Source: Pyrinomonadaceae bacterium
GTDB taxonomy: Bacteria > Acidobacteriota > Blastocatellia > Pyrinomonadales > Pyrinomonadaceae
DNA: 64,000 nucleotides
Assembly (NCBI GenBank): GCA_017983495.1
Contig: JAGOBH010000006.1
Coordinates: forward strand, 65,536-129,535
Direction of reading: 5' to 3'
Shown here: positions 19,492-27,999 of the stretch, in pieces
Position numbering within the stretch: position 1 is the stretch's first letter
How the letters are laid out: every line of letters starts with the position of its first letter
The notes under the pieces: generated by a model
The model's database searches: none
What the model was told of the DNA's origin: nothing
The model's input: the letters and a program-made list of their open reading frames with translations, nothing else
Made by a program: the position numbers and the translations under genes

Positions 19492-20304
19492 ATGTGGTAC
19501 TGGACCAAACTAATATTTCTGATCTTTGCCGGAGCGGTCGCCGTCTGGATCGGCTATGAGCTGATCACGTTCCCGTCGATCTCGCGTCTGAGGACTGAAA
19601 ACCCGACGACGACGTCGATGATCGAATTCCGCATCTCCGAGACCAAGGCCGAGGGCCGCGAGCCTAAAAAGGCGATGATCTGGATGCCGATCGAGCAAAT
19701 TTCGCCCAATCTCCAGCGGGCCGTGCTCGCCGGCGAAGATTCGCGTTTTTTTCAGCACAACGGTTTTGACTGGGACGCGATCCAGTCCGCCTGGGACGAG
19801 GCCGTCAAAGAAGGCGAAAAAGAAGCCCGCGAAGAGTGCGAACAGGAAGCAAAGGCCGCCGGCCAGCCCAAAAAAGACTGCAAGCCGAGCGAGGACGACT
19901 GGATACCGCCGATGCCGAGCTTCAAACGCGGAGCCTCGACTGTCACTCAGCAGTTGTCAAAAAATCTGTTTTTGTCCGAGGACCGCAATTTTCTGCGAAA
20001 GGGCCGTGAGGCCGTCTATACCTACTTTCTCGAACGCGAGCTGACCAAAAAGCGCATTCTCGAGATCTACCTCAACGTTATCGAATGGGGCGACGGCATC
20101 TACGGTGCCGAGGCCGCGTCGCGTTTTTATTTCAAAAAGAGCGCGTCCGACCTGACCCGCGAAGACGCCGCCTTTCTCTCGGCAATGATCCCGAGCCCAC
20201 TCAACGTCTTCAACCCCGCCAAAAACCGCAAACGCGTAGTCCGCCGCCAACGCGTCATCCTCCGCGGCATGAACTCAATAAAACTCGACTATTCGGATAA
20301 GTAA
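19492..20304 (+). CDS. mtgA: Monofunctional peptidoglycan glycosyltransferase with insertion
   Basis: 270 residues: one N-terminal membrane anchor (4-26) and a GT51 domain. Catalytic Glu82 lies in LAGEDSRFFQHNGFDWDAI; GASTVTQQLSKNLFL (148-162), RKGREAVYTYFLERELTKKRILEIYLN and EWGDGIYGAEAAS are canonical. Between the first two motifs lies a charged insert (about 101-146, Glu/Lys-rich, with Cys116 and Cys130), roughly 30 residues longer than in the E. coli enzyme as I recall it. It polymerises lipid II on the outer face of the inner membrane. No transpeptidase domain. Confidence 0.93.
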   Translation: MWYWTKLIFLIFAGAVAVWIGYELITFPSISRLRTENPTTTSMIEFRISETKAEGREPKKAMIWMPIEQISPNLQRAVLAGEDSRFFQHNGFDWDAIQSAWDEAVKEGEKEAREECEQEAKAAGQPKKDCKPSEDDWIPPMPSFKRGASTVTQQLSKNLFLSEDRNFLRKGREAVYTYFLERELTKKRILEIYLNVIEWGDGIYGAEAASRFYFKKSASDLTREDAAFLSAMIPSPLNVFNPAKNRKRVVRRQRVILRGMNSIKLDYSDK

Positions 20305-20640
20305 CCCCAAGACAGGAAAGTCGGAGAAATCGTAGAAACGATCGGGACCGCGTCCGCCATACCGACCACCGACCAGCGACACAATTTCTTGACAGGAGTT
20401 TCAGAAATCGAGCAAAATACCCCCATCATGCCCAATGCCACCCAGCGACATTCAGCAGTTCCAGCAGTCTCTGACCGCGCCGTGACGAGCGAACGGGCAT
20501 TTGTCGAATTTTCAGAATGCAGAGCGGTCAGGACCGGGCAGAGAATCGCAATAACGCATGCCTGACCCTTTTCTTTCCCCGGCCAGAATCCATTAGAAGA
20601 AATCGCGGGAAGAAGCGTTGAAAGAAAGGGAGCCTTCATT
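20305..20640. other. 336-bp gene-free stretch before the ankyrin gene
   Basis: No credible gene was found. The minus strand is open from 20639 to 20289, but its protein has no family resemblance and no ribosome binding site. Two loose copies of an accgaccagcgaca-like phrase occur (near 20370 and 20440). GGGAG at about 20627 is the ribosome binding site of the ankyrin gene. Confidence 0.5.
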
Positions 20641-21108
20641 ATGGATATTTTTGCTCGGATTATGGTTAGAGATGTTGATAGTTATCAAAGATTGATCGAA
20701 TCGACTCCTATTGAAGCAAAGGATGAAAATGGTGCTTCCTTGCTTAGAATAGCAATTGCCTATGGGAGTGAACCAATTGCTCTGGATCTAGTCGATCGCG
20801 GAATAGAGATTGAGCAACTAGACAGGAAAGGTAAGAACGAAATTCAGAATTCCTTTTACAAAGGTCTCTGGGAACTTGGCCGACGGCTTATCGACCGCGG
20901 AGCAAATCTGGAACATTTTGATTGGTACGGAAACAACGCTCTCTGGTATGCGGTAACACATCCAAGACCTGATTATGAACTACTCAAACTATTGGTAAAA
21001 GCAGGAAGTGATGTTCAAACAAAGAATCGGGCAGGGCGATCGCCTCGTGATGCCGCAAGGGTAATCGGCGACAGCAAAATGATTGAGATTCTTGAAACCG
21101 GTCTTTGA
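20641..21108 (+). CDS. Ankyrin-repeat protein
   Basis: 155 residues, cytoplasmic. Ankyrin repeats are visible as NGASLLRIAIAYGSEPIALDLV, NALWYAVTHPRPDYELLKLLV and NRAGRSPRDAARVIGDSKMI, with beta-hairpin Asp/Gly turns between them. Codon use is visibly more AT-rich than the neighbours, and the gene lies in a repeat island, suggesting horizontal acquisition. It begins MDIFARIMVRD, and the same eleven residues begin a truncated frame 600 bp downstream. Ankyrin proteins of this size can be immunity or regulatory proteins; that role is inference. Confidence 0.75.
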   Translation: MDIFARIMVRDVDSYQRLIESTPIEAKDENGASLLRIAIAYGSEPIALDLVDRGIEIEQLDRKGKNEIQNSFYKGLWELGRRLIDRGANLEHFDWYGNNALWYAVTHPRPDYELLKLLVKAGSDVQTKNRAGRSPRDAARVIGDSKMIEILETGL

Positions 21109-21117
21109 TTTTGGACT

Positions 21118-21381
21118 TCGCCCCATCTGATTACCTTAGCCGAGGAAGTAGAATGAATCATTGGCGGGGCTTTTTCACTGGGCTCAGACGGCAAACAACA
21201 AAAACGGACCGCGGTTGGCGTCGAACGAGATGAGGAAATTGAGCACATGGACATTTTTGCCCGAATTATGGTTCGAGATATTGAAGCGCAAGGACAGGGT
21301 CAGTTCGCGGATCGTGGACACGTCTTCTCTTCGATCCCGGAGGGATCGCACGTTTATAGAAGATCGCTAACCACCCGATAA
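21118..21381 (+). pseudogene. Truncated second copy of the ankyrin gene start plus coding remnant
   Basis: ATG 21247 opens MDIFARIMVRDIEA, nearly identical to the start of the gene at 20641, but the similarity ends after about 14 codons and the frame stops at 21381 inside repeat sequence. Upstream in the same frame, separated by one TGA, lies a protein-like stretch (IIGGAFSLGSDGKQQKR), possibly the end of another decayed gene. It is best read as the debris of a tandem cassette. Confidence 0.6.
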
Positions 21382-21426
21382 CATTCGACGCCGCCGGCGT
21401 CGGTTCGGCGTGGTCTGAAAGATCCC

Positions 21427-21551
21427 AAGTTCGTGGATAAACGAATATTTTGACCGCAGATAACGCAGAAAAAACGGATAGACGCGGATAATTCTAAATA
21501 GATCTGCTGAAGATCTGCTTCATCCGCGTAATCTGCGGCTAAATATCGACT
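21427..21551. repeat. Palindromic GCAGAT-type dispersed repeat, copy 2
   Basis: Same orientation as copy 1 at 5702-5826. Shared text includes ATTTTGACCGCAGAT, ACGCAGAAAAA, GATCTGCTGAA and CTGCTTCATCCGCGT. Differences are point changes, so both copies derive from one element. Confidence 0.85.
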
Positions 21552-21639
21552 GAGATCAGATAGCATTTTTGTTCTAAGACATCCCCTGATGCGGAAGCCC
21601 GCACGTAAGTAAGGGTATTAAATCCAACTTCAGGCGATC

Positions 21640-21795
21640 GGGCTATCGATATAAATTGCCACTAGCTTTAGCTAGTGGAATGCCAGAACATAGGCATTCG
21701 GGCTTTAGCCCAATTTTGGCTAAAGCCCAAATCTCTTCAGCCGCCCACCACTAGCTGAAGCTAGTGGCAACTTATGGATATCGCCTAAACCCGAT
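21640..21795. repeat. Nested palindrome around CCACTAGCT arms
   Basis: The outer arms cgatataaattgccactagc (from about 21645) and its near complement ending in ggatatcg (to about 21782) enclose two small hairpins. Each arm is itself a palindrome (ccactagctttagctagtgg), and the centre is gggctttagcc-caatttt-ggctaaagccc. This is a hairpin-of-hairpins without coding capacity, resembling a REP/MITE-like element. Confidence 0.75.
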
Positions 21796-21827
21796 CGACA
21801 ACTCAATTATGGCCTTCGACACTCGCC

Positions 21828-21982
21828 GCCACAGTTGACACCGATGATATAATAAGTGTTACAGCGTTTGATCTTTGACAACCGAATGCGGAAAGGCAAA
21901 AACGGGCGATATGAAAGGCCATTTTCCGGTTTTAGGCGGGTTCCGCCCGCGACATGTGGGAACTTGTTGGGACAACGGGACA
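21828..21982. repeat. Dispersed block pair A+C, copy 1
   Basis: Block A (21828-21882) and block C (21953-21982) reappear in inverted orientation at 51275-51329 and 50744-50774. Block A is 55 bp in both, with 49 identical bases by hand alignment. Confidence 0.75.
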
Positions 21983-22425
21983 GAAACGTGAAATTGCTCT
22001 AACCACAGGTATAACAACAGTTAACGTCTTTGGGCGGTAGGAAAGATTCCCACTATTTCCGACTAAGTAGGAAATAGTAGGAATCTTTAATAAGACGACT
22101 TCGACGTCGGTTTTTGTCGCATGCAATGGCTACAATTAAAGCTATGCGTTAAGTTAATTCACACCAGACGCCGAATTGCCGGGGGAAAATTCTACAAGTT
22201 ACGCTCCGTTTTTGGTGTTTCCGACGATGTGCGGAGCACATCAAACAACTTTAGCTACGCATGCAGCGAAGCGGAATGTGTAGATGACCGAGCGAAAACA
22301 AACAAGCGTGTGAAACACGCGGCACATATCGGCGAGGTTGACGTTTCGCGTGTTCCACACGCTGAACATTGCGGGGCGATCATTCTACAGGTTACGCTTC
22401 GCTTCACCCATAGCTAGAGTTATTA

Positions 22426-22467
22426 TGCGTGCTCCGCACGCACGACCCCGGCGAGGGGCTTTTTTTT
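22426..22467 (+). terminator. Hairpin plus T-tract in the repeat island
   Basis: tgcgtgc-tcc-gcacgca hairpin (22426-22442), then ccccggcgagggg followed by eight T residues (22460-22467). It looks like an intrinsic terminator although no intact gene precedes it. Confidence 0.5.
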
Positions 22468-23040
22468 AGCCATCAATATCCTTTCAACCGCAACGAGCAC
22501 CTCACATTAAAAGAACCCAGTCGCTATCGCTCCCGGTTCTGACACGAGCCACCGCTTCGAATTAATTCTTGATTTCAGTGTGCCGTCTGTGCGACAATAT
22601 ACCGTGTACGCATAGGCAACGAGGGATCGCTCCTCAGATGTTTGAAAACCAAGATCCTAAATGGGACAAAAAGTGCAGGTAACCGCTGTGGTTGCAGCAT
22701 TTACGCCGAAACCATCTCATTTCCACGTTCTCGCGCGAGCAAATGGGACAAAATCGGGGTTAAGTGGCGTGGACTCAATGGTTTACGCTGTCCCATTTTG
22801 GCGAAAAACTGGGACAGTGGTGGGACGGGGGAATTGCGGATTGTGGATTTTGGATTGCGGACCTGGAATCTGGGACTTGGGACTCGGGACATCTGGCCAC
22901 CGACCACCGGCAACTGCCCTGATCACTCACCACTTGCGAGGACAGCGGGACAGGCCGCCGGACGGCATTCTTTTGAAACTTTTTCCTGCCGATTTCGAAT
23001 TACATATTACTAATTTGGCATTTCTATTTCAGGAGTGATT

Positions 23041-24441
23041 ATGAGGACAATTTTGCGGAGCTTTGCGGTGGCTGTGGTCATGGCGGCGATATGTTTTACC
23101 GGGACGCTGAGTACACCGGCACAGGCGACCAAGGCGGCGGGCATCAAGGTGCCGGTCACCTATTACACACTGCCTAACGGCCTGAAAGTGGTGCTGTCGC
23201 CTGAGCCGTCGGCACCGCTCGTGACCGTAGCGGTCTATTACAATATCGGCTTTCGCATCGAACCGCGTGACCGCACCGGCTTTGCGCATCTGTTCGAGCA
23301 TCTGATGTTCCAGGGGTCAAAGAATCTCGGCAAGATGGAGTTTATCAAGCTGGTCGAGAGCAACGGCGGCGTCCTGAACGGTTCGACGCGTTTCGATTTT
23401 ACCAACTACTTTGCCGTCATGCCCTCGAATAAGACCGAGACGCTGCTGTGGGCCGAGGCCGACCGTATGCGCGGGCTCGACATCACGCAGGAAAACCTGG
23501 CCAACCAGCAGGGCGTCGTCGGCAACGAGGTCAAGGTCAACGTCCTGAATCAGCCGTACGGCTCTTTCCCGTGGATCGACCTGCCGATGGCCGCGTTCAC
23601 CAACTGGTACAATTCGCACAATTTCTACGGCGACCTCAAGGACATCGAGGCAGCCACGCTGGCCGATGCCAAGACCTTTGCGTCAAAGTACTATCAGCCG
23701 CAGAACGCGGTGCTCGTCGTCGTCGGCGATTTTGACGAAGCGTCCGCCAAGGGTTGGATCACCAAGTATTTCGGCAATATCCCTTCGCAAAAGGCCGAGC
23801 CGATCCCCGATCTGACCGAACCGCGTCAGGAACAGGAAAAGACGGTCACCCGCGTCGATAAGCTCGCCAACAAACCGGCCGTGGCATTCGGCTATCAGAT
23901 GCCAAAACGCGGCACGCCGGAGTATTACGCAATGGGCCTGATCGACCAGATCCTGATCCAGGGCGAGGACAGCATGCTCTACAAAGAGCTGGTCAAAAAC
24001 AAAGGCTACGCCGGCGGCATCGGCGGCGGGATCAATTCGGGACTCGGGAATATGTTCAATTACAACGGCCCGATGCTGATGGACGTGAGCCTGATACACG
24101 ACGATAAATTTACCGCATCGGAGATACTCGCCAGTGCTGACACCGTCATCGGACAGCTCCAGGACAAGCCAGTCGGACAGGCCATGATCGATCGAGCGAT
24201 GGTCAAGCTGCGTTCGGGGCTCTATGACACGATGACGCAGTTCGGCGGCTTTGGCCGTGCCGATCTGCTCGCGAGCTTTGCCCTATTTGATAACAAACCC
24301 GAGAACATCAACCAGATCGAAGCCAATTTCCGCAAGGTAACGCCCGAGCTGATCCAAAAAACGGCCAAGGAATATCTGCGAAAAACTAACCGAACGGTGG
24401 TGGTCCTGAACGTCGAAAAATCGGCGTCAGCGGCGAAATAG
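23041..24441 (+). CDS. M16-family zinc peptidase, catalytic subunit
   Basis: 466 residues from ATG 23041, with AGGAG at 23031-23035. Exported (signal peptide about 1-29, ending TPAQA). The inverted zinc motif HxxEH is present as H83-L-F-E86-H87 in GFAHLFEHLMFQGS, with the downstream ligand Glu in the QGVVGNEVK helix. The second M16 half carries the substrate-binding domain. Together with the next gene it forms the usual periplasmic pair of one active and one inactive subunit that degrade peptides inside a closed chamber. Confidence 0.94.
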   Translation: MRTILRSFAVAVVMAAICFTGTLSTPAQATKAAGIKVPVTYYTLPNGLKVVLSPEPSAPLVTVAVYYNIGFRIEPRDRTGFAHLFEHLMFQGSKNLGKMEFIKLVESNGGVLNGSTRFDFTNYFAVMPSNKTETLLWAEADRMRGLDITQENLANQQGVVGNEVKVNVLNQPYGSFPWIDLPMAAFTNWYNSHNFYGDLKDIEAATLADAKTFASKYYQPQNAVLVVVGDFDEASAKGWITKYFGNIPSQKAEPIPDLTEPRQEQEKTVTRVDKLANKPAVAFGYQMPKRGTPEYYAMGLIDQILIQGEDSMLYKELVKNKGYAGGIGGGINSGLGNMFNYNGPMLMDVSLIHDDKFTASEILASADTVIGQLQDKPVGQAMIDRAMVKLRSGLYDTMTQFGGFGRADLLASFALFDNKPENINQIEANFRKVTPELIQKTAKEYLRKTNRTVVVLNVEKSASAAK

Positions 24442-24454
24442 GAGGGATCGGGCA

Positions 24455-25867
24455 ATGAAAAACAGAAAATTGAAAATGGATAATTATCTCAGAAAAAGTC
24501 TTTGGCTCTGTCTCTCAGCGGTCAGTATGCTGGCGTTTGCGTCGGCCTCGTTCGGGCAAAAGGAAACACCGCCGGCCGGCGGGCCGCCAAAGCCGTTTGT
24601 GTTCCCGAAACAGGACACATACACACTGCCGAATGGAATGAAAGTGACGCTCGTGCAATACGGTTCGATACCGAAAGTGGCGTTTCAGGCCGTGATCTAT
24701 TCGGGCACAAAGGACGACGCCAAGGGCAAACGCGGCGTCTCGGAAATGACCGGCATGATGCTCAAAGAGGGAACCAAGACCCGCACGACCGAGCAACTGG
24801 CGCTCGAGACCGCAAATATGGGCGGCAGCATCAACGTCGGCACCGGCACCGACAGCACGAACATCTCGGGCGAGGTGTTGAGCGAATTTGACGTCAAATT
24901 TCTCGAACTGCTGGCGGATGTCGTGCTGAATCCAAACTTTAAGCAAGAGGACCTCGACCGTCTGAAGGCAAACAAGCTGCGTTCGCTGGCCGTCGCAAGG
25001 ACGCAGGCGGGAAATCAGGCTTGGGAAAAGTTTCGCTCGATAGCATTCGCCGGGCACCCGTACAGCCAGGTCAATCCGCAGGATGACGAGGTCAAGGGCT
25101 ACACGCTCGACGACCTAAGGGGCTTTTACGCCAACAATTACGGTGCCGCACGAACCCATCTTTATATCGTCGGCCAGTTTGACGCCGCGGCGTTAAAGTC
25201 CGTGATCAGCAAGGCTTTCGGCGGCTGGGCAAAGGGCACGGTGGCAACGCGTAATGTCCCCACGGTCAACGCAAAACGTTCGCTGTCGGTCATCGACCGC
25301 CCGGGTTCGCCGCAATCGACGATCTATCTCGGCATGCCGGCGGTGTCGCCGTCGGACGCGGATTTCATCAAGTTCACGGTGATGGATTCGCTACTCGGCA
25401 GCTCGTTCGGTTCGCGTATCACGTCGAACATTCGCGAGAACAAGGGCTATACCTACTCGCCGAACAGCTTTGTCTGGAGTCGTTTCAAAACCGGTTACTG
25501 GATCGAGAATGCCGATGTGACGACCGAGGCGACCGGTGCGTCGATCAAGGAGATACTGTTCGAGATCGACCGCCTGCAAAAAGAGCCGCCGACCGAGGCA
25601 GAGATGCAGGGCATCAAAAACTATCTCGTCGGTATCTACGTTTTGCAGAATTCGTCGCGAAGCGGCGTCATCGGACAGCTCGAGAGCGGTAATTACAACG
25701 AGCTGAGCAAGGATCATATCGACACCTACATCCAAAAGATCGCCGCGGTAACGCCCGCGGACGTCTCGGCGATGGCGAAGAAATACCTGACGACCGACAA
25801 GATGACGATCGTCGTCGTCGGTGACCGTTCGAAGATCGACGAACAGCTCAAACCGTACGCTAACTAG
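24455..25867 (+). CDS. M16-family peptidase, non-catalytic partner
   Basis: 470 residues with an N-terminal hydrophobic export segment ending SFGQ (about 33). It aligns with the M16 fold, but the zinc motif is lost: where the partner has HLFEH, this protein reads GVSEMTGMML. The C-terminal domain keeps the NIRENKGYTYSPNS segment that supplies the substrate-binding Arg-Tyr motif of heterodimeric M16 peptidases. It starts 13 bp after the catalytic gene with GGAGG nearby, consistent with a coupled heterodimer operon. Confidence 0.92.
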   Translation: MKNRKLKMDNYLRKSLWLCLSAVSMLAFASASFGQKETPPAGGPPKPFVFPKQDTYTLPNGMKVTLVQYGSIPKVAFQAVIYSGTKDDAKGKRGVSEMTGMMLKEGTKTRTTEQLALETANMGGSINVGTGTDSTNISGEVLSEFDVKFLELLADVVLNPNFKQEDLDRLKANKLRSLAVARTQAGNQAWEKFRSIAFAGHPYSQVNPQDDEVKGYTLDDLRGFYANNYGAARTHLYIVGQFDAAALKSVISKAFGGWAKGTVATRNVPTVNAKRSLSVIDRPGSPQSTIYLGMPAVSPSDADFIKFTVMDSLLGSSFGSRITSNIRENKGYTYSPNSFVWSRFKTGYWIENADVTTEATGASIKEILFEIDRLQKEPPTEAEMQGIKNYLVGIYVLQNSSRSGVIGQLESGNYNELSKDHIDTYIQKIAAVTPADVSAMAKKYLTTDKMTIVVVGDRSKIDEQLKPYAN

Positions 25868-26194
25868 GCCGTGACATATTTCGATCTGCTGAAAAAAGGG
25901 TGCCCCCATCGGCATCCTTTTTTGTCTATGTTCCCGGGATGTCGCCGGTCCATGCGTAGAACCAATATTGGAAGCAAACAGTCTCGTCGAATTTACAGGC
26001 AGTAATTTTCAAAAAGCTGACATCAGACGCTCGTATGTATTTCATAAGCGAACATTATCGGTTGAACATTTCGACAAACAGGCGTAGTATTGCCGAAACC
26101 TCATCAGACAGATTTACGGTTCCCACCGATACTTGAGCGGTTTAAGTTTTGCGAACGCAATTTGTTCACTGATCGCTACTCCGTAGGAAATTAT
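25868..26194. other. 327-bp gap with terminator
   Basis: It holds the terminator of the M16 operon (25892-25925). The rest (about 270 bp) must contain the promoter of the exported-protein cluster, but no convincing -35/-10 pair was found. An in-frame upstream extension of the next gene is rejected because it would bury the signal peptide. Confidence 0.5.
25892..25925 (+). terminator. Intrinsic terminator of the M16 pair
   Basis: 13-bp stem aaaaaagggtgcc (25892-25904) against ggcatcctttttt (25911-25923) with one G-T wobble and a 6-base loop, running into T residues. Confidence 0.85.
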
Positions 26195-26644
26195 ATGAAA
26201 CCACTAGTTTATTCGATCCTGATCATCGCGATTCTCAGCATTTCCGCCTTTGGCCAAACCGCCAAACCTAAGGCCCCAGCGTTGCCTGCTGGCATCGCTG
26301 GTTGGAGCGGAGAGTATTCGGATAAGCTTTTGAAGAATTCGGTCATCAAGGCGCGTCTGAAGAAGTTGCTGGGTGCCAAGAGCTATGCCGAGTTTATGGA
26401 TTCTTTTGAGACGCTGACCCCGATCACGGATGACGGCGACGTTCTGTTTGCGAGCGGCTGTTTGGTGCACGCCTGCACACAACTTGAATCGGCGATCGCC
26501 ATAGACGTCAAGAACAACGCCATCCACGCCGCGATCTTCAATTCTGAGAAACCAACTCGCTATTTCAACGAACGCGGCAGAAAGACGCCCTTGCCGATCG
26601 TGAATTGGGCATCGAAACTAGAAGAGCTCAAAGTCAATAAATAG
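26195..26644 (+). CDS. Small exported protein, unknown
   Basis: 149 residues from ATG 26195. Signal peptide LVYSILIIAILSISAFGQ with cleavage near residue 20. The mature part has two Cys (in SGCLVHACTQLE), possibly a disulfide, and no recognised motif. It has features of a small periplasmic or surface protein with a compact alpha/beta fold (YAEFMDSFETLTPI, NNAIHAAIFN). It is the first of six consecutive same-strand genes with export signals and precedes the M60 peptidase by 25 bp, so it may share its transcript. Confidence 0.6.
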   Translation: MKPLVYSILIIAILSISAFGQTAKPKAPALPAGIAGWSGEYSDKLLKNSVIKARLKKLLGAKSYAEFMDSFETLTPITDDGDVLFASGCLVHACTQLESAIAIDVKNNAIHAAIFNSEKPTRYFNERGRKTPLPIVNWASKLEELKVNK

Positions 26645-26669
26645 TCCGCCGGCCCGAACCTTTACATTT

Positions 26670-27995
26670 ATGAGATCGATCGCATTTCTATTACTGACGC
26701 TGCTTTTCTTGTGCTTTGAGGCAAACGCTCAGGACTTCAATAACAAGACTAAAGAGTACACTCTCGTCTCACAGACCGAAGCCAAGACCGAGATAGTGCG
26801 GACGCACCGAAGAGTGCTCTGTGATTATCAGCCGTCCGGGCTTTGGGTTCGACGCGGCGAGAGGTTTTCGGTAAATGTTACCGATCTTGATCCGAACTAT
26901 AAGCTCTCGACGATGATCGGTTTCAAACCGATGTGGGCGAAAAATAACAACACGCAGGAGAACGAACTACGGGAAGGTGCGAATACCATAACGGCAGCTA
27001 ACGACGGCATTCTGTCGTTCATCTTCGTCAAACGAAACGGCTATGACACCGACCCGACGACGGTCGATGTCAAGGTTGTCGGCGGCAAGGCCATTCCGTT
27101 CTACGTGTCCGGACAGACTGAGGACGAGGACTGGGAAAAGGCCATCAAGACCATGGAAGACACATATGTGCAGCTCGTTTCTGACCGAGTTCTCATAACG
27201 CTTCCGTCGCGGGATTATGTGCGGTACCCGATCGAGGACGTCGAGGCAATGTTCGAGACGATCCACAAAATGATCGATCTCGACGATCAGCTTGCCGGTT
27301 TCGACGATTCTTCGCCGGAGAATATGCGGACACGCAACCGCATCAACTATTTGGTTGATGTTTATACGCCTAGACCGGAATCCGACAAATACTACGCCTA
27401 CGCCGGGGAGTATTTCATCGGGATGAAACGTGACAATTTTACGGCGCTAACGCGGGATCTCGGATTCGAATGGGGCTATTGGCACGAGACAGGGCACACG
27501 TATCAGCAGCGGAGTTGGATGTTCAGTGCGATCGTTGAAATACAGGTCAATATGTACTCGCTCTATGTCCAGGAAAAGTTTGGCCTGCCATCAAAATTGC
27601 TCAATAAAGAATACGGCAATACCGTATCGTCATTCGAAATGGCACGTCGCTATATTGCCAATCCGAACAAGAACTACATGGTCATCAATTCGGCCGAATA
27701 CGGCGAGTTTTTTACCAAGCTCGTGATGTTTCATCAGCTCAAATCGGTCTATGGCTGGAATGTGTTCACTCGCCTTCACAAGGAGTTTCGCAAGAAGCCG
27801 CTTGTTTACGATCCACGTATCACCGACGCAGACAAGGCCGCTCAGTTCGTTTATATGATGTGTTTTGTGACGAGAAACGATCTGGTACCGTTCTTTAGAA
27901 AGTGGGGACTAAACATTGATGCCGCAACGTCGCAAAAGATCGCGGCCATGAGGCTGCCTTTGCCAAAGACCGATCCGTCAACGATATTCAAATAA
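26670..27995 (+). CDS. M60-family (enhancin-type) zinc metallopeptidase
   Basis: 441 residues, signal peptide ending EANAQ (about 21). An N-terminal beta module (about 50-140) precedes the M60 domain. The zinc motif is H272-E-T-G-H276 in GYWHETGHTYQQRSW, with Glu290 as probable third ligand. The later segment FFTKLVMFHQLKSVYGWNVF is typical of the family. M60 peptidases cleave mucin-like glycoproteins and gut-lining or other surface proteins. The substrate here is unknown, but a secreted role is clear. It is followed 4 bp later by a TIMP/NTR-like gene. Confidence 0.88.
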   Translation: MRSIAFLLLTLLFLCFEANAQDFNNKTKEYTLVSQTEAKTEIVRTHRRVLCDYQPSGLWVRRGERFSVNVTDLDPNYKLSTMIGFKPMWAKNNNTQENELREGANTITAANDGILSFIFVKRNGYDTDPTTVDVKVVGGKAIPFYVSGQTEDEDWEKAIKTMEDTYVQLVSDRVLITLPSRDYVRYPIEDVEAMFETIHKMIDLDDQLAGFDDSSPENMRTRNRINYLVDVYTPRPESDKYYAYAGEYFIGMKRDNFTALTRDLGFEWGYWHETGHTYQQRSWMFSAIVEIQVNMYSLYVQEKFGLPSKLLNKEYGNTVSSFEMARRYIANPNKNYMVINSAEYGEFFTKLVMFHQLKSVYGWNVFTRLHKEFRKKPLVYDPRITDADKAAQFVYMMCFVTRNDLVPFFRKWGLNIDAATSQKIAAMRLPLPKTDPSTIFK

Positions 27996-27999
27996 AACT

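Larger units (their letters stand above)
21109..23040. other. 1.9-kb repeat island
   Basis: There is no intact gene. From left to right it holds the ankyrin remnant, a phrase of the kind cccggagggatcgcacg, GCAGAT repeat copy 2 (21427-21551), a nested palindrome (21640-21795), inverted-copy blocks shared with 50.7-51.3 kb (21828-21982), a TTCCCACTATTTCC / GGAAATAG palindrome (about 22045-22090), a hairpin plus terminator (22426-22467), and GGGACTTGGGACTCGGGAC-type low-complexity text (about 22840-22890). The open frames here have no family resemblance or ribosome binding sites. Confidence 0.7.

Noticed and set aside
20289..20639. 116-residue minus-strand open frame in the gap before the ankyrin gene
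   Set aside because: No ribosome binding site, no family resemblance, overlaps the mtgA end.
21015..21254. 79-residue minus-strand frame over the ankyrin end
   Set aside because: Antisense shadow of the ankyrin gene and remnant.
21834..21854. Promoter reading of TTGACA followed by TATAAT in block A
   Set aside because: The spacer is only about 7 bp, far from the 16-19 bp needed.
22121..22417. 98-residue plus-strand open frame in the repeat island
   Set aside because: Made of repeat phrases and hairpins, with odd composition and no start signal.
22642..23038. Overlapping 123- and 125-residue plus-strand frames before the M16 gene
   Set aside because: Two frames open at once over GGGACTTGGGAC-type low-complexity text (WDLGLGT-like words); not protein-coding.
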